From Ligula intestinalis (Eukaryota > Platyhelminthes > Cestoda > Diphyllobothriidea > Diphyllobothriidae): DNA of 64,000 nucleotides. A model generated the notes under the pieces. That model was not told where the DNA came from. It did no database searches and saw only the letters and a list, made by a program, of their open reading frames with translations. Position 1 is the stretch's first letter. Each line of letters opens with the position of its first letter. The translations under genes and the position numbers were made by a program. This document shows positions 40,570-52,700 of the stretch, in pieces. The stretch is from assembly GCA_036362985.1 (NCBI GenBank), contig JAYGXS010000008.1, positions 11,702,440 to 11,766,439 on the forward strand, written 5' to 3'.

Positions 40570-42270
40570 TCTCTTCAGATGAAATTTAGAAGAGTCTTAA
40601 GCGTCTTACAGTCAACGCAACACACTAGCACATGTAGATACTGACTTAGACTTAGATCGTTTAAATGCAAACTTCGTTCACATTCCCACTGCCTCCCATC
40701 TTCCGACAGACGCCATTTCCTTATTACTAAGTGTCTTTGTTCCTGTGTCTGTGGGAACAGTGATGCAACATCTTAAAAACGTTCGAGGTTCAACAGCTGC
40801 AGGATCAGATGGGATCTCACCATTTCTCCTGAAATCCTGCTCTTTTCAGTTAGCACCTGCATTGACACACCTCATCAACTTGTCCTTCGTCGAGTCTAAG
40901 ATTCCTGATGAGTGGCCACCAGTGAAAATCACTCCCATCCCGAAAAAACCCTCCTCTTCTGGGCCAAAATATTTTCATCCAATCACCTGCTCTTCTGCAC
41001 TATTGAAACTTGCAGAACAATTCGCCTAAAATATCATCACGCCGCTTCCTTCCGATTATTCCGATCCCTTGCAATTCGCGTATAAGGCTAGGCGTAGTAC
41101 ACTAGACGCGGTTGCTCTGGTAGTCCATTCTGCTCTAAGAGATTTAGATAAGGGCTGCCATGCATGCGGCTGTGCTTTTTCTGACTACTCCTCAGCCCTT
41201 TATTTAATCCCGCGCCATCTGCTTATTAATAAAACCTCTGCATGAGGCTCTCCCGACTGGGCTGTGTCTTGGCTTGGGGACCATTTCACTTCCCGCACTC
41301 AATTCGATCAGTGCGGAAAGCGAAAATCCATGGTTCTTCCCAATAACTGTGGAGTTATTCAAGGGGCTATATAACCCCCTCATCTCTTCACTCTCCACAC
41401 TGACGACCTACGATCGCCAAACGAATGCTTGTTTCTTAAATATGCTAATGATATGGTTGTTGACCATCCTCTCAAAAGTCAGTCACATCTCTAAATACTG
41501 AAGGATGGCCTAGACCATGCCTCAACATGATCGTCAGCAAATGGCCTTCTACTTTACGAGCGAAAGTCATTCTAGTGTATTTTTCCACTGCGACCCTCTC
41601 CCAGTCCCGAAATTATTGACATTTCACTCACTGAATTATCCTCTTTCCGATACCTTGGTGTTACAATAGCATCCAACCTTACATTTGGTCTTCATATAGA
41701 AGGCTTTTTTATCGAAATCCGTACAATTTTATATTATATCCGCCACTTGCGTTTATATCACACACAGCAAGCCCCAATCTGGCCTTTTGTAGATGCCTGT
41801 ATTGTTCTCCTCATGCTTAACTGCTCTCCGGTTATTTTTCCAGCCTAACTCAAAAAAGACCTAGTCATTTTAAAACGTAACCTCCGAATGCTCTCTTCAG
41901 CTGCCGGTGTTTCCTATGCTTTTTAGCTGCCATTATAATATAGTGCCACTTTAAAACGGTCAAGCAACTTGCTGATCGCATCCTTAACGAGGTCGTTCAC
42001 CCTCTCCAGTCTGAACTAATGACTGCGAAGCCTTCCCGTCCCAGGCGTCGGGGTTACCGTCCTATGTCTTGCCGCACATCAGCATATGAGCACTCGGTAT
42101 TCCCATTCCTAGCACGCTACCTCACGTGTGAAGAAGCGGAAATTGAGAAGTTGAAATCTGAGCTGTCTTCATAGTTGATGTGGGTATCGTGTAAAACGTG
42201 AATTGTGAGTATTACACGACCTTTTACCTTTGAACTTTTATAATGACACCTTAATTACCTTATCCTTTGC
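40570..42270 (+). mobile_element. L2/RTE-like non-LTR retrotransposon, 5'-truncated
   Basis: Different from the two CR1-like copies. The reading frame begins inside the palm-proximal region and no endonuclease is present. The reverse transcriptase and C-terminal parts can be followed to about 42173 with many stops. Nearby short 3' sequence lacks a clear tail. Confidence 0.65.
40660..42173 (+). pseudogene. Reverse transcriptase remnant (L2/RTE-like)
   Basis: Blocks: GSDGISPFLLKSCS, LAPALTHLINLSF, IPDEWPPVKITPIPKK, LQFAYKARRSTLDAV, GVIQGAI, KYANDMVV (a changed Y-A-D-D box), FRYLGVTI and a late EEAEIEKLKSELSS. The replacement of D by N in the catalytic box and at least four stops show it is dead. 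Confidence 0.65.
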
Positions 42271-42959
42271 TCTCCGTAAATGAAGTCTTTTTTGCTGAAA
42301 GTTCAGAACTTTTTGATCCTAAATATAGCTTTCTTCTTCTCTAAAGCAAACAAGGGAGCCAAAGCGGGGGCTGTGGGCAGTAATCAGTCATGTGCACGAG
42401 ATGGTGGCCAGCATTCAAGGGAGGAAGAGGACACGGACACGTGGCTCAGAAACAGGGAGACTGTCTTCGTCAGAGGGAAACTATCATATATAAATCGAAG
42501 AGTATTTTCGCTGGAGAAGGAACGCGGAGAATATGAAACTTGTTCAGCCGGAAATAACAATTAACGCTTAGATAGCTGATCAGCGAACCCGTACAATAAC
42601 CGAATAATAGGAACTAATAAATTAACGAGCAGTTTTCGCAAATTCTTGGAATTAACATATAGTGTGGGTAAAGCTTCAACTGGAAAACTTTTGACAATTG
42701 AGTTGAGCACCAGTTGAGCACCATTATAAACCAAGAAGGAAAACATGGTGCGAAAAAAGGCATAAATTGTTGTCCACGAGAGTGGGGATATTTCCGCTTA
42801 TTTAATTTATTTGGTGAGGATAATAGGCAATGCCTTTGAAAACCCTATTTCGAATGTGTACAAGCACCTATAAAAATTTACCACTACTAACATAGCATTG
42901 GCAAACAGTGAGTAGCATTGTTTTTACAGAATATGTCTGGTTTTTTAGCGTTCAGACGT

Positions 42960-44514
42960 TGAGAGAGGAAAGGGGACGCATGTAATTATCCAAGCGTTCT
43001 TTTTACATCTGAAGGGAAGTGGCCTCCACAACTGACTGTGGAAGGTTGTTCCTTTGTTGTAGGACACGTTGCGTGAAGAATTCAGAGCGGAGGTTAAGGT
43101 TGGACATTTTCGTGCGCAGCTTCATTGTGTGCCCACGGAGATGAGGTGAGAGGTGCCACTGAAGCATGTCTTTAAAACGTTATCCTTTCTCAAGACCGTT
43201 TATTATCTTGTAAACTAGGATAAGATCCCCTCTTTGTTGCGTGTAATGCAGAGAATATAAATTTATGCATGCCAGTCTATCTATGTAAATGTGGTTCTTT
43301 AGACCTCTTACTAACTTTGTTGCCCAACGCTGCACTTTCTCCAGACATGCTGTGTCCTTTGCCAGCCACGGCCGCTACGCCTGTATGCCATACTCTAGGT
43401 GTGGTCGAACAAATGTGCCGTACACTCTGCCAAAGAGATCTTCATCGAAGGCTAGAAACGCCCTTTTGATAGCGTACAACACTTCCGTGGCTTTAGTTGC
43501 AGCTTTGGCACATTGTAATGAGGGCTTCAGATTACTCTGTATCCAAATTCCGAGGTCTTTTTGCGTAGATGCTACGGGAATTTGGATGTTTTTCAGGTGA
43601 TATGTCCTGCTGCTCTGGGGGATAGGGTAGTTTGTTGGACGCAGGTGGAGGACGGCACACTTTTGCACATTGAAATCCAGCAGCCATCTCGCGGACCACG
43701 TCTGTCATTTGCAAAGATTATTTTGCAGGGCATCTCGGTCGCTTGGGCGCTAACTGACCTGCCAGAGCTTAACGTCATCGGCAAACATGATTTTCTCGCA
43801 GTCCAGTTCTTAGAGGCTTTCATTTACATAGAGAATGAAGAGAAGAGGACCGAGAACGGAGCCTTGAGGAACCCCACTAATTACGTCAACCCAGTCCGAT
43901 TTATCCTCCCCGATGCAGTCCAAAATTGTTCCCTTGCTGCCAAGAACGCTCAGTTTATGTAAAGGCGTTGATGGGGCACGCTGTCAAACGCTTTGCGGAA
44001 ATCAATGTACACTACGACCAAGTCGAAGCTATCTTCTTAAGCACTTGTAAAGGCCTCAATTGAAGTCAGTAAATTTGAAAGGCAGGAGCGCCCTCACCGA
44101 AAGCCATGTTGGAAATTTTGTATGATGTCACTTTCATCGCAAAATCCTAGTATGGCCTGCTTGACAAGGACTTTCATCATTTTGCAGGAAAGGCAAGTCA
44201 AGCTTATGGCCGAAAGCTGTTTGCAGACATCTTGCTACCTCCCTTATATAACGGTACGATGTTGGCTGTCTTTCACTGCAAAGACAAGTCCCTGTTCTCA
44301 TGGAAAGCTCGAACAGAATTGGAAGAGACACCGATAGCTCGGTCGTTAGTTCTTTAAGTATCAGTCCAGGGATCCCATCCGTTCCAGGAGACTTGTCTGG
44401 TTTGATGGGACTGCGGACATGTCTTACGTCTGCGACAGACAAGGTAACAGTTTCAATAACGGCTGTACCTTCGCCCACTTCTACTCCCGAATTGTCGTCG
44501 GGGGATTCCATCAT
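42960..44514 (-). pseudogene. Reverse transcriptase and C-terminal domain of the second CR1-like element
   Basis: Blocks: PIKPDKSPGTDGIPGLILKEL, YIDFRKAFDSVPH, GVPQGSVLGPLLF and an intact FADD box at 43785-43774 (MFADDVKLW), then QKDLGIWIQSNLKPSLQC, FVRPHLEYGIQAW and LEKVQRWATKLVRG. Multiple stops surround the box, so no product is expected. Confidence 0.7.
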
Positions 44515-45149
44515 AAACGCCGATATGAAAAACTCTGACAGTAACTCTACTTTCCACGGTCCTTCCGTTAATACGTTCTAGAGGTTATCCCTTAGAGCTG
44601 CAATGTCGTCCCGGTGCTTCCTTTGACTGCGGATGTATCCAGACAACTTATTTGGACATATTGTGGCTTGTGTTGTAAGTGGACGCTCAAAGGCAGTTCT
44701 AGAATTTCGAATTTCCTTATGGCATATATTTCGTTGCGCTTTATATTCGGCAAGTGACGTTGAATCTTGAAGATGCTCGTACTTTTTCCACAACCTTTGC
44801 TTCTTCTTCTTCTTCATATGGAGGTCTGGCACATGGTCTTATTAATTTCATTGGGCAATGGACTTCAATTAAGCGCTCTGCAGTCCCTTGGATATGCTGC
44901 CATAATTTATTTGTATCGTTCGTACTGGGTAACCAGTTTTCTGCGGAAGCGGTACGTCTCATTTCTTCAAAATCGGCTTTCCACATATTTCTGCACCACT
45001 TTATTTGTGATTTTGGAGACAGTAGGTAACACACGCAGGTAAAAGCAACTTGGTCGCTTAACCCAAAAGGCGGTTGTGAGTTCACTTCCCTTATGATTCC
45101 CTCTTCTTTACTAAAAATGAGATCAAGACAGTTTGATTGCTGGCCTTCT

Positions 45150-45598
45150 CACAGTCGGGTTGTGAAGTCAATGTGTTTAATGAGATATTCGTCCAAAGAA
45201 AACTTAAGTAGTTGATAATTGAAAGGTGCTGCTGCGGCCTTTACTCCAGGCCTCATCCAATCGATGCCAGGAGCGTTGAAATCACCCAGGAGTAATAGGT
45301 TTTCCTGTTTACAGATAACTGTAAGTGAACTTGGCAGTTCTACGTCGTCACTTTCACTGGAGCCGGGAGGCCGATAAACAACGCATATATTGAGTGCCGA
45401 ATGTTGGCTTATCTTAATTTTGCATGAAATTATTTCATATCGTCGTTGGGCTGTGTCTGCGATTTCCCTCTGACAACAGGAAATTTCATTGGCTACATTA
45501 AGTGTCACTCCTCCACCCCTACGTTGAGATTTGTTGCAGCGGAACAGTTGAGAGCCTTCAATGCTGACTTCGCTGACCCCTATTGCTTCGGTCAGCAA
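45150..45598 (-). pseudogene. AP endonuclease domain of the second CR1-like element
   Basis: Open for 149 codons: RRGGGVTLNVAN, ALNICVVYRPPGS, ENLLLLGDFNAPGIDW and HIDFTTRL. The GDFNAP block is intact. The N-terminal part with the first catalytic Asn/Glu lies upstream across a frame break. Confidence 0.65.
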
Positions 45599-45756
45599 AG
45601 TCCCTGTTAATGCAATTATGTGCGGTTTCTGCTCAGATACTATTGTTTTGAGTTCGTAAAGTTTATGGAAGAGACTCTGACAATTGGTATAATAGCTCTC
45701 GAGGCAGCGGCCACTTTTGCTTGTGGCATCTTCTAGAACCGGCCGGTTGACCTTGG

Positions 45757-46870
45757 TTAAGTTTTCCGCCTGACTACTTCAGGCCAAAGAAAATTTCGTT
45801 CAATAAAGACTATTTCTCCTCCTTTGATTTGTAGGCCGGTTTTGCCTTTGTTCTTTCGGTCGTTCAGATCGTTTTTCAAAAGTCGCATTTTCCTGCGTTC
45901 CTTTGGTTCATAATCCGGCTGAAAGAAAACTGCAGCATGTGTGGTCCGTAGAGACGACTTTCTTTCCAGCATAAGCTGTGCCTGCACTTCGGTGTCCCAA
46001 ATGACCTTTAATGGTCGTGGCCGAGAGCTTGAACCATTCGGCAGCTGATCCTTGCCTATTTGGAATGTTTTGAGAATTTTTACAGACTCAGTGCCCCGTA
46101 GCAGTGATTTGGCGAACTGCCGAACGAGACCTCGATCGTGCTCCACGTTATCCCCAGCAACTGTAGCCGTTGATTTTGGTGCACCCTGTATCACTATATG
46201 TTGCTTACAGTTGGCTAGAGCTTGGGCCGTGGTCACATCGCACTGAAGCAGAGTAGCAGCAGCGGTTTTGAAGTCCAGATCTGTGAAAGATTCTATAGAA
46301 ATTTTGCTAGCAGCATTTTCTTCTAAGTTACCGTTTGCCCTTTGGTCCGATTCAACTTCCTTTTCTTCAGAAGTCTCATCTTGAAGTGGTTGTTTTGCTT
46401 TTTGTTCACATGGCGTGCTCCAAGTTCTGTCTCGCTATAAAACTGAGGGCGTTGGTTGGTCTTTAGCAGGCCGTTCTGCATCTGCCTTCTGCTGGCGTAT
46501 GCACCTGCGTTTAGCCCTGCTGGACTCGTGGTTTCCTGGTTTATCAACCACTGACCTGTCCTCTGCATGCACCGCATCCGATGGTGTTATCTTATTGTGC
46601 TTTATGAGCACTGCTAGTACATCCGCGTAAAATTCAAGGCTTCCCTCTAAACGAATTACGCGCGTGGCTAGGTTAAGACATACATCGCAATCTGCACATG
46701 CAGGCTTATTTGGCTCTGTGGTGTTCGGTTCTAAGACGGTTTGTGAAAGAAGATGCGTTTATACAACGTGGGTGGTCTGGGATTTCGTACGCGTTATTGA
46801 AACCGCTTTGGCTATTTCTGGGAGTACCTTGTCACAGGTTGTAAGAGGCGGCTTACATAAGTTGACCTGA
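45757..46870 (-). pseudogene. ORF1 of the second CR1-like element
   Basis: The 5' part reads CADCDVCLNLATRVIRLEGSL, a small Cys-rich cluster next to a predicted helix, then a long Lys/Glu-rich part. After IVIQGAPKSTA come FQIGKDQ, RPRPLKVIWD and AVFFQPDYEPKERRK. A stop near 46440 divides it. The order parallels 25359-26105. Confidence 0.6.
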
Positions 46871-46916
46871 TTACACCCGTTAGAGTATATCTTAGCGACT
46901 TGGCCTTCAGGTTGTG

Positions 46917-46983
46917 AGCTGGTGGGGAAGTCGGTAGAGCGTCCTTCATTATAAAATGAGGTCCGGGTTCAAATCCAGCCGTC
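46917..46983 (+). repeat. tRNA-like sequence with RNA polymerase III boxes
   Basis: TGGGGAAGTCGGTAGAGCG is a box-A-like D-arm and GGTTCAAATCC a perfect box B, followed 14 bases on by a T6 terminator. The acceptor and D stems do not pair, so this is a tRNA pseudogene or SINE head, not a working tRNA. Confidence 0.5.
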
Positions 46984-47300
46984 GACAAACACTTTTTTCA
47001 GCTAGCAGAGATAGATCGTGCACGTTAGCTTTACCCATGTTATTGGAAACTATATTAGAGTGCATTAATTCAAAGTCTGCAATCAACCGGCCGTGCTAAT
47101 ATAGATAGCGAAAAAATTTCTTGTGCAATTAATTTCAACAGTCAAAATTTGTAATGTGAACGACTCAGCCTTTGTTGTAAGGAGTTCTTTGCACTGTAAC
47201 AATCAGATTCAGAAGAAGCGATGCTGTTCTTAGGAGCGAGTGAACTTCCAGACTTTTGCTGATAGTAGGGATAACTTCCAGAGCATGGTATGATCCGCGG
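46984..47300. other. Intergenic DNA, nothing recognised
   Basis: Only short frames. Confidence 0.35.
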
Positions 47301-47460
47301 TCCAGTTAGATTATTCAAGCGAAGGATTCGTCCCACTCAGAAAGGATATTTCCAAAGGGCAGATAATACGCAGTCCATTTAGATTGTGAAAGTGAAGGAT
47401 TCGTCTCACTCAGAATAGATACTTCCAAAGGGCAGATAGTACGCAGTTCCTTTGTCCGTT
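47295..47460 (+). repeat. 73-bp tandem repeat, two units plus a partial one
   Basis: GAAGGATTCGTC-CACTCAGAA … TTCCAAAGGGCAGATA-TACGCAGT starts at 47321 and again at 47394. A partial unit (GATCCGCGGTCCAGTTAGATT) precedes the first. Confidence 0.7.
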
Positions 47461-49656
47461 TTTATAGCCAGATGTGTCTTCTACACTAAGGTAGAGACTA
47501 AAAACCTCGTGAGCGCAAAGAGTTTAAATTCGAAACCAAGTTCAAATTTCCCACGGTTGTTTAATGTTTCATGTCAGTTCTTTAGATTGTCCATGCGAAA
47601 GCAACCTGCTGAAGAGGGGAGCAATAGTTCAATACTGACCGAATAATTTATAGGTTGGCAGACAGCTAGCAGAAAAATTTAGACAGTTAACAGTTCGTGG
47701 AAGTCTTCAATGCCAAAGAGAGATTCAGTAAATTCCGCCCTGAAGGGTTGTGATAACTGACTTAGACTCATGTAGGATTTTCATCAGTGCCACCTCCAAA
47801 CTGCTTAACCGAAAAAGACTGAGGTCATAATGGGTATTTGGGTCGAACCAACAAAGAGGTAGAATGGACTAGCTGATGTCAAGCCAAGGGAGTTCTACGC
47901 TTCCAGGTGGGTCAGATCGAAACTGATGAATACTATCAAAATAACCTCGAAACCACGAAACATCCTTTTCAAAACTTGACAACGGACGTATGGAAAGCAA
48001 GCAGCGACATAATTTTTCCTTTTCTTTAAGGGACGTTACTGGGGGAATATATATGTATACTGGCAGAGAATGTCATAAAAAGACCACAACTTTGTAACTG
48101 TTGAATTTATTATCGGATTCTCTGTTGTATGAATTTCTTAGAGTTGTACTATGAATGCATACGCTGCAGCAAAGCTTTGGCTGGAAAAAGCAACACAACT
48201 GTTGTTTTCATACGGTTAAAGTGCTTTCATAATCCGTACAATTCTATAGGACCCAATCCGGAAACCGTGATTCCTAGCTCAATCGGCTAGTTCTTCAGAG
48301 ATCAGCACTTTACGTGCAATGCGGCCGGACAGGGAGCGTCAGACCTGTCACGTGGCTGTACAAACAGTTTAACAGTGGGACGTTTCCTGATCTCCTTCAC
48401 GTCTTTGAAACAAAGGCTATGGGCTGAGACAAAGCCGTACTTACGATCGTCGACTTTCGGTCAAACTTCTACATAGCCATGTCCAAATAAATTTAATGAA
48501 GATTGGCGACCACCGTGCTGACTGTATTGATTTTGAAAATGGTGCAGCAGATTTTACTTTAGCTGCAAAATAACATTACTGGAAAGACTGCAACGCATCA
48601 AGACGGACCAAGTAAAGTAAAAGAACGAAGGCCGAGGCGCTACACGGTTTCATCGGAACGTGAGAAACTTTCTTTTTTGGTCAGAAATACGCTTATAGTA
48701 GCAAAACTGGTGAATCATATTGTCAACCATACTCCACTATGCAAAGTTCTTACCCCCCTCCATAACAAACAAAGAGCCCCCAGGGTTGAAGTGGTCTGTT
48801 TTGGAAAAGACGGTTGGTTATCTCTAGTAAATCCAGAACCACGCTTTATCTGTGCTACCTCTTTAACCTTAGTAAGTTTCCTCTCCCTTTTGTGACTATG
48901 TGCAGCCCTTGGACTAGATAATTGATTGCTCTTATCCCACCTTTCCGTCCGATACACCTTATCCATTTCGTACGCACTTAGAACGAAAGAATTACCAAAT
49001 ACACCGGAATTCCTCAGAATTCATTATTCAGTACATAATCCCACCAGTGAACAGTTTGTATAATGTCCCTGCTAACTCAAGGAATATTAAGTAAAACGAT
49101 TTTTTTCGCAACCGTCATGAAATGCTAGTTCCTCGTCTCGATGATCATCTGGATCCTATTCTCTCATTGGCTTTTATGATGTAGTAATCCTCGCGTCTTA
49201 ATAGGTCTGATATTATCAAAGCACAACAGACTATGGTGAAAAAATGATGCGAAGAGTTAAAGGCTGCTTCGCAAAAAGTGTAAATGAGAGGAAAGTTAAA
49301 AATCGATAGAACATAAGCGTTTATAGGAGGTAAATTAGGAAACGAAGCGGAGTCCGAAGGTGAGTCCTCGGGAAGGATTGGGTCGTTGACAGGCCTGACG
49401 TCAAGATCTGACAATTTGACAAGATTGAAAAGAAAATGAAAGGGAACCGAATTTTAAACCTCTCGCGTGTTTTCTTCGCCGTTTCCATTCCATCTTCCCG
49501 TCCTGGTTTTTTTCCATTGGATATTGGACATCATAAGTGAAATTGTGATTGGATTATAAGTGCCTCTTGGGCGACCTTGAAACCCACATGCAATTGGTTA
49601 TAATAACTCTTCGCCCTTATACAGTTTGTCTGAGGACTAGAGGAGCTTCTTTCGTG
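47461..49656. other. Region upstream of the Rab27-like start
   Basis: No protein-like frame before the exon. It should contain the promoter and 5' UTR of the Rab27-like gene, but no specific element could be assigned. Confidence 0.4.
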
Positions 49657-49723
49657 ATGCAGCCGGGCAAGAACGCACATAGCGATGATGACTACGATTA
49701 TTTAATCAAACTTTTGGCTTTAG
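49657..49723 (+). CDS. Rab27-like coding exon 1
   Basis: ATG at 49657 gives MQPGKNAHS before the conserved DDDYDYLIK. It is the only methionine near the conserved block, though the same frame is open further upstream (to 49549). The exon ends TTA G|GTAGAAA, a GT donor with a weak downstream consensus. Confidence 0.85.
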
Positions 49724-52700
49724 GTAGAAAATATTTTTAAGTTGCTCTTTTTTTTGTGAAGTTCAATGTTTTCATCATTAACACTACGGTGCCCTTACAG
49801 TTTTTATTTATGCGCTTAAAAATGATTTTAACAATAGTAATTCAACTGTTTTAGTTGGTATTTTACGATCTAAGTATAAAAACGTAGTTTTAACAGGGAG
49901 TAATAGTTTATTTTGTCGGTAGCATTTTAATCGTTTCATTCTTGTAACGGTCGCTCATTTTTCATTAAAATGGTTTTATTGTTATTTTCGTTTGAATAAA
50001 GTTTCTGTAAGGAATGGAACGGTGTTATTCATTTATATTTAATTTGAAGGTCTCATTAGCCTTGAAATAAACGAACGCATTCATCGCGCAGAAACACAGA
50101 CTGGATCACTACCACCAGTTTTTGTGACAAGTACATGTCTGTATTGTCAGGTCAATGTGACCTCGACTATTCTTGTTACCAGTGTGCCGCTGTGGATATT
50201 TTCGCTCCAGAGTTTATTTGAAAATTTTCGGAATCCAAATAAGCATTCACGCTTAAGGAAGCGCGCATCATGCGTCGTTCTGGAATTACCGGCAAATGCT
50301 TCGCTTCTGACCACGACATGCCTATGTCCTAACAAAAAGATTGTGAGAAAATACTTCTTATGTTTCGTTTCAGATTTCCAACTAGAAGGTTCTATTTGAA
50401 TAATAAGATTTTGAAACGAAATTTGGAAACTGAGGCAGTATTAATAGTCCCATGTTCTTAAGGCAGATAGACGAAGTACTGCGTAGACAAATTTCTGAAA
50501 TTATATACAGCCCAATTTTAAACTTTGTTTGATATCTTGGCCATCTTGCAACTGAGCGCTTGGAAGACGACATTCACTTAAACAGTGCGAGTAAATGGTG
50601 GTCAGTTAAGGGCGCACAAAACGCGGAGGCTGCACGTAGCAAGAAAGATAATGTTACTATTTATACTTTCTTTTTAACTTTGGTTTCTTTTCTCAGCTCA
50701 AAATCGTCGGTTAGTTTACTTATGTAGCATATAAGGTCGCAGTTACGTTCCTTTGTGTTCAAAACCTGATTGTCCTTTTGCATCGTGCATTTAAAAGACG
50801 CTTAATTGTCCTCGAATTCGGGATCAAAACATATAATTCAAGCTGCTCATTAAGTTGTTTCATTTATAGGTTTTCTTTAATTTTATACCGCAAAGATTTT
50901 CAATTGTGTTTATGTTTCGATTGGCAGGTGGCTAAGCCGGTTGTTATTAACTATATGTTTAGAATGTCTGATTATTGACCTAGAGAGTAAAGTTGTATGA
51001 TATATTGATCTACACTCGCACGTGGAAGTTATCCAATTTCCTGAAAACAACGTTGACTATAAGTAGACGCATAGGCGGTCCACGAACACTCCATTTATCT
51101 GCACAGTTGTACACTGCGTGTTCAACGTATATCGCTATTGAAACATTTTATTGGGCTACCCAATTTCGTTTCGCAGTTTTCGAGCGATCCGCTCTCAGGC
51201 TTACTTCTTTTATACATAGGCGCATTTTTATGTAAGTCGAATGTACTCAGTTATCCCTGGAATTATATTTTGATCTCAGCTGGTTATCGTTTTGCTGTAA
51301 ACTTCTAATTATGGGTGAATGTGCTTTAGACTAATGATGGTTTGCAGAACTCGGTCGCCTTACCGTTTTCGAAGCGTTCATTACATTCAATCAAAAATAA
51401 ATGCAAGTGACTTCGCATAGATCTCCCAAGTTTGTCAATTAGAGATGAATAATTGGGATGAATTATTCCATAGGATACAACAATTTACACGTTAACAAGT
51501 AAACAGACTCCTTCCTTGGTCTACGACGCTGTTGAGAAAGTTGAATCGTGCTCTGATACTGATATAATAGGGCCTTAATTGTTTAATACTACAATGCAAG
51601 AGAAGGTGGTCACATTTTTAGCATTTAGCATTTTAGAATTCCTTGCCTGTTAAGTGCAAGTAGTAGGTAGAATTGCCCCCGGAAATCACTTGCATAAATG
51701 GAATGGGAAGCATCTCATCGTAAAGTTACACATTTTGCTATCCCCAAGACTTAGTAGTTCGATCTCCGCGCAAGCTTTTGCAGGTTCGTTCCGAAAAGCA
51801 TTGGTTAAGATTCCTCTAATTTGGTTTAACAACCGCTTACTGCTCACAAACTGTCGGCATGTAGTCACTAATTATTTGTTTACCATATTACATACTACAT
51901 ACTTGTGTATGATGCACCTGCCAGGGGGTTGGCTTTCTGGTTCATATTCTAGTTTCTAGCGTAAACCTTTCTTACTTTTCTCAACAATTAATGCACTTAT
52001 TTGGAGTACACACTTCGGTGCAGCATTCCGTGGGAATATTTGAGGATTAAATGCATCAACAGTCAGTGAAAGTATAAAGGATCTACTCTAATAGCGCCAT
52101 ACAAAGTTCATAGAAATTAGCACGTGTAGATGTCAGGAGGGATAAGGTGGCACTGAATGTTTCAGTGTCTCACTCAAAGTGTCAGGAAAATGTCATTCAA
52201 TGTCAAACTGTTTCAAATGTTTGTTTGATTTCTTTGAAATCACTATTAGGTCTTTTTTATCGTGTAATCAAGAAAATTTTAAAGTAGAGTGGCATTTATA
52301 AAACATTCCGCGTCTTTAATATAACTGGTGGCCTTTAAATACATTTGGTGATTTATACTTCTTTTAAGTGGGCTTTATTCGTTTTTTAGCAGCTTATCTC
52401 GGTAGAAATGGGTAAACCTTTAAGTTCGGTTAGTAAAATTTTCTCAATACACTACCTTAAGTGACTTACTGTTAACTGCCTCGATTCGCCTCTGCGTCTG
52501 GTCAGTACCCGAAGAAATTTCGAAATATCGTGAATTTAGAATATTGGCTTTCTTCTGGGGATTGTTTTGACTTTATCCTCGGGCCATGATCTCTAAAAGT
52601 ACTATGCTAACATATAAATTTAGCACACTCATCTTCAGTAAAACTAACCATTTGTTTAAACCACCGCCGAAGGCCTCCTCAGTATGGGCGTTTTAAAGCA

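Larger units (their letters stand above)
42790..46880 (-). mobile_element. CR1-like non-LTR retrotransposon, second copy, degenerate
   Basis: Same family type as 25276-29788, on the minus strand and longer at its 5' side. On the minus strand: ORF1 (46870-45757), endonuclease (45598-45150), linker (45085-44600), reverse transcriptase (44514-43720) and C-terminal domain (43668-42960), then an AATAAATTAAATAA-rich 3' end. Stops and frameshifts are frequent. Confidence 0.78.

Noticed and set aside
47295..47460. CRISPR-like spaced repeats
   Set aside because: The two units are contiguous 73-bp tandem copies with no spacers, in a eukaryotic genome.
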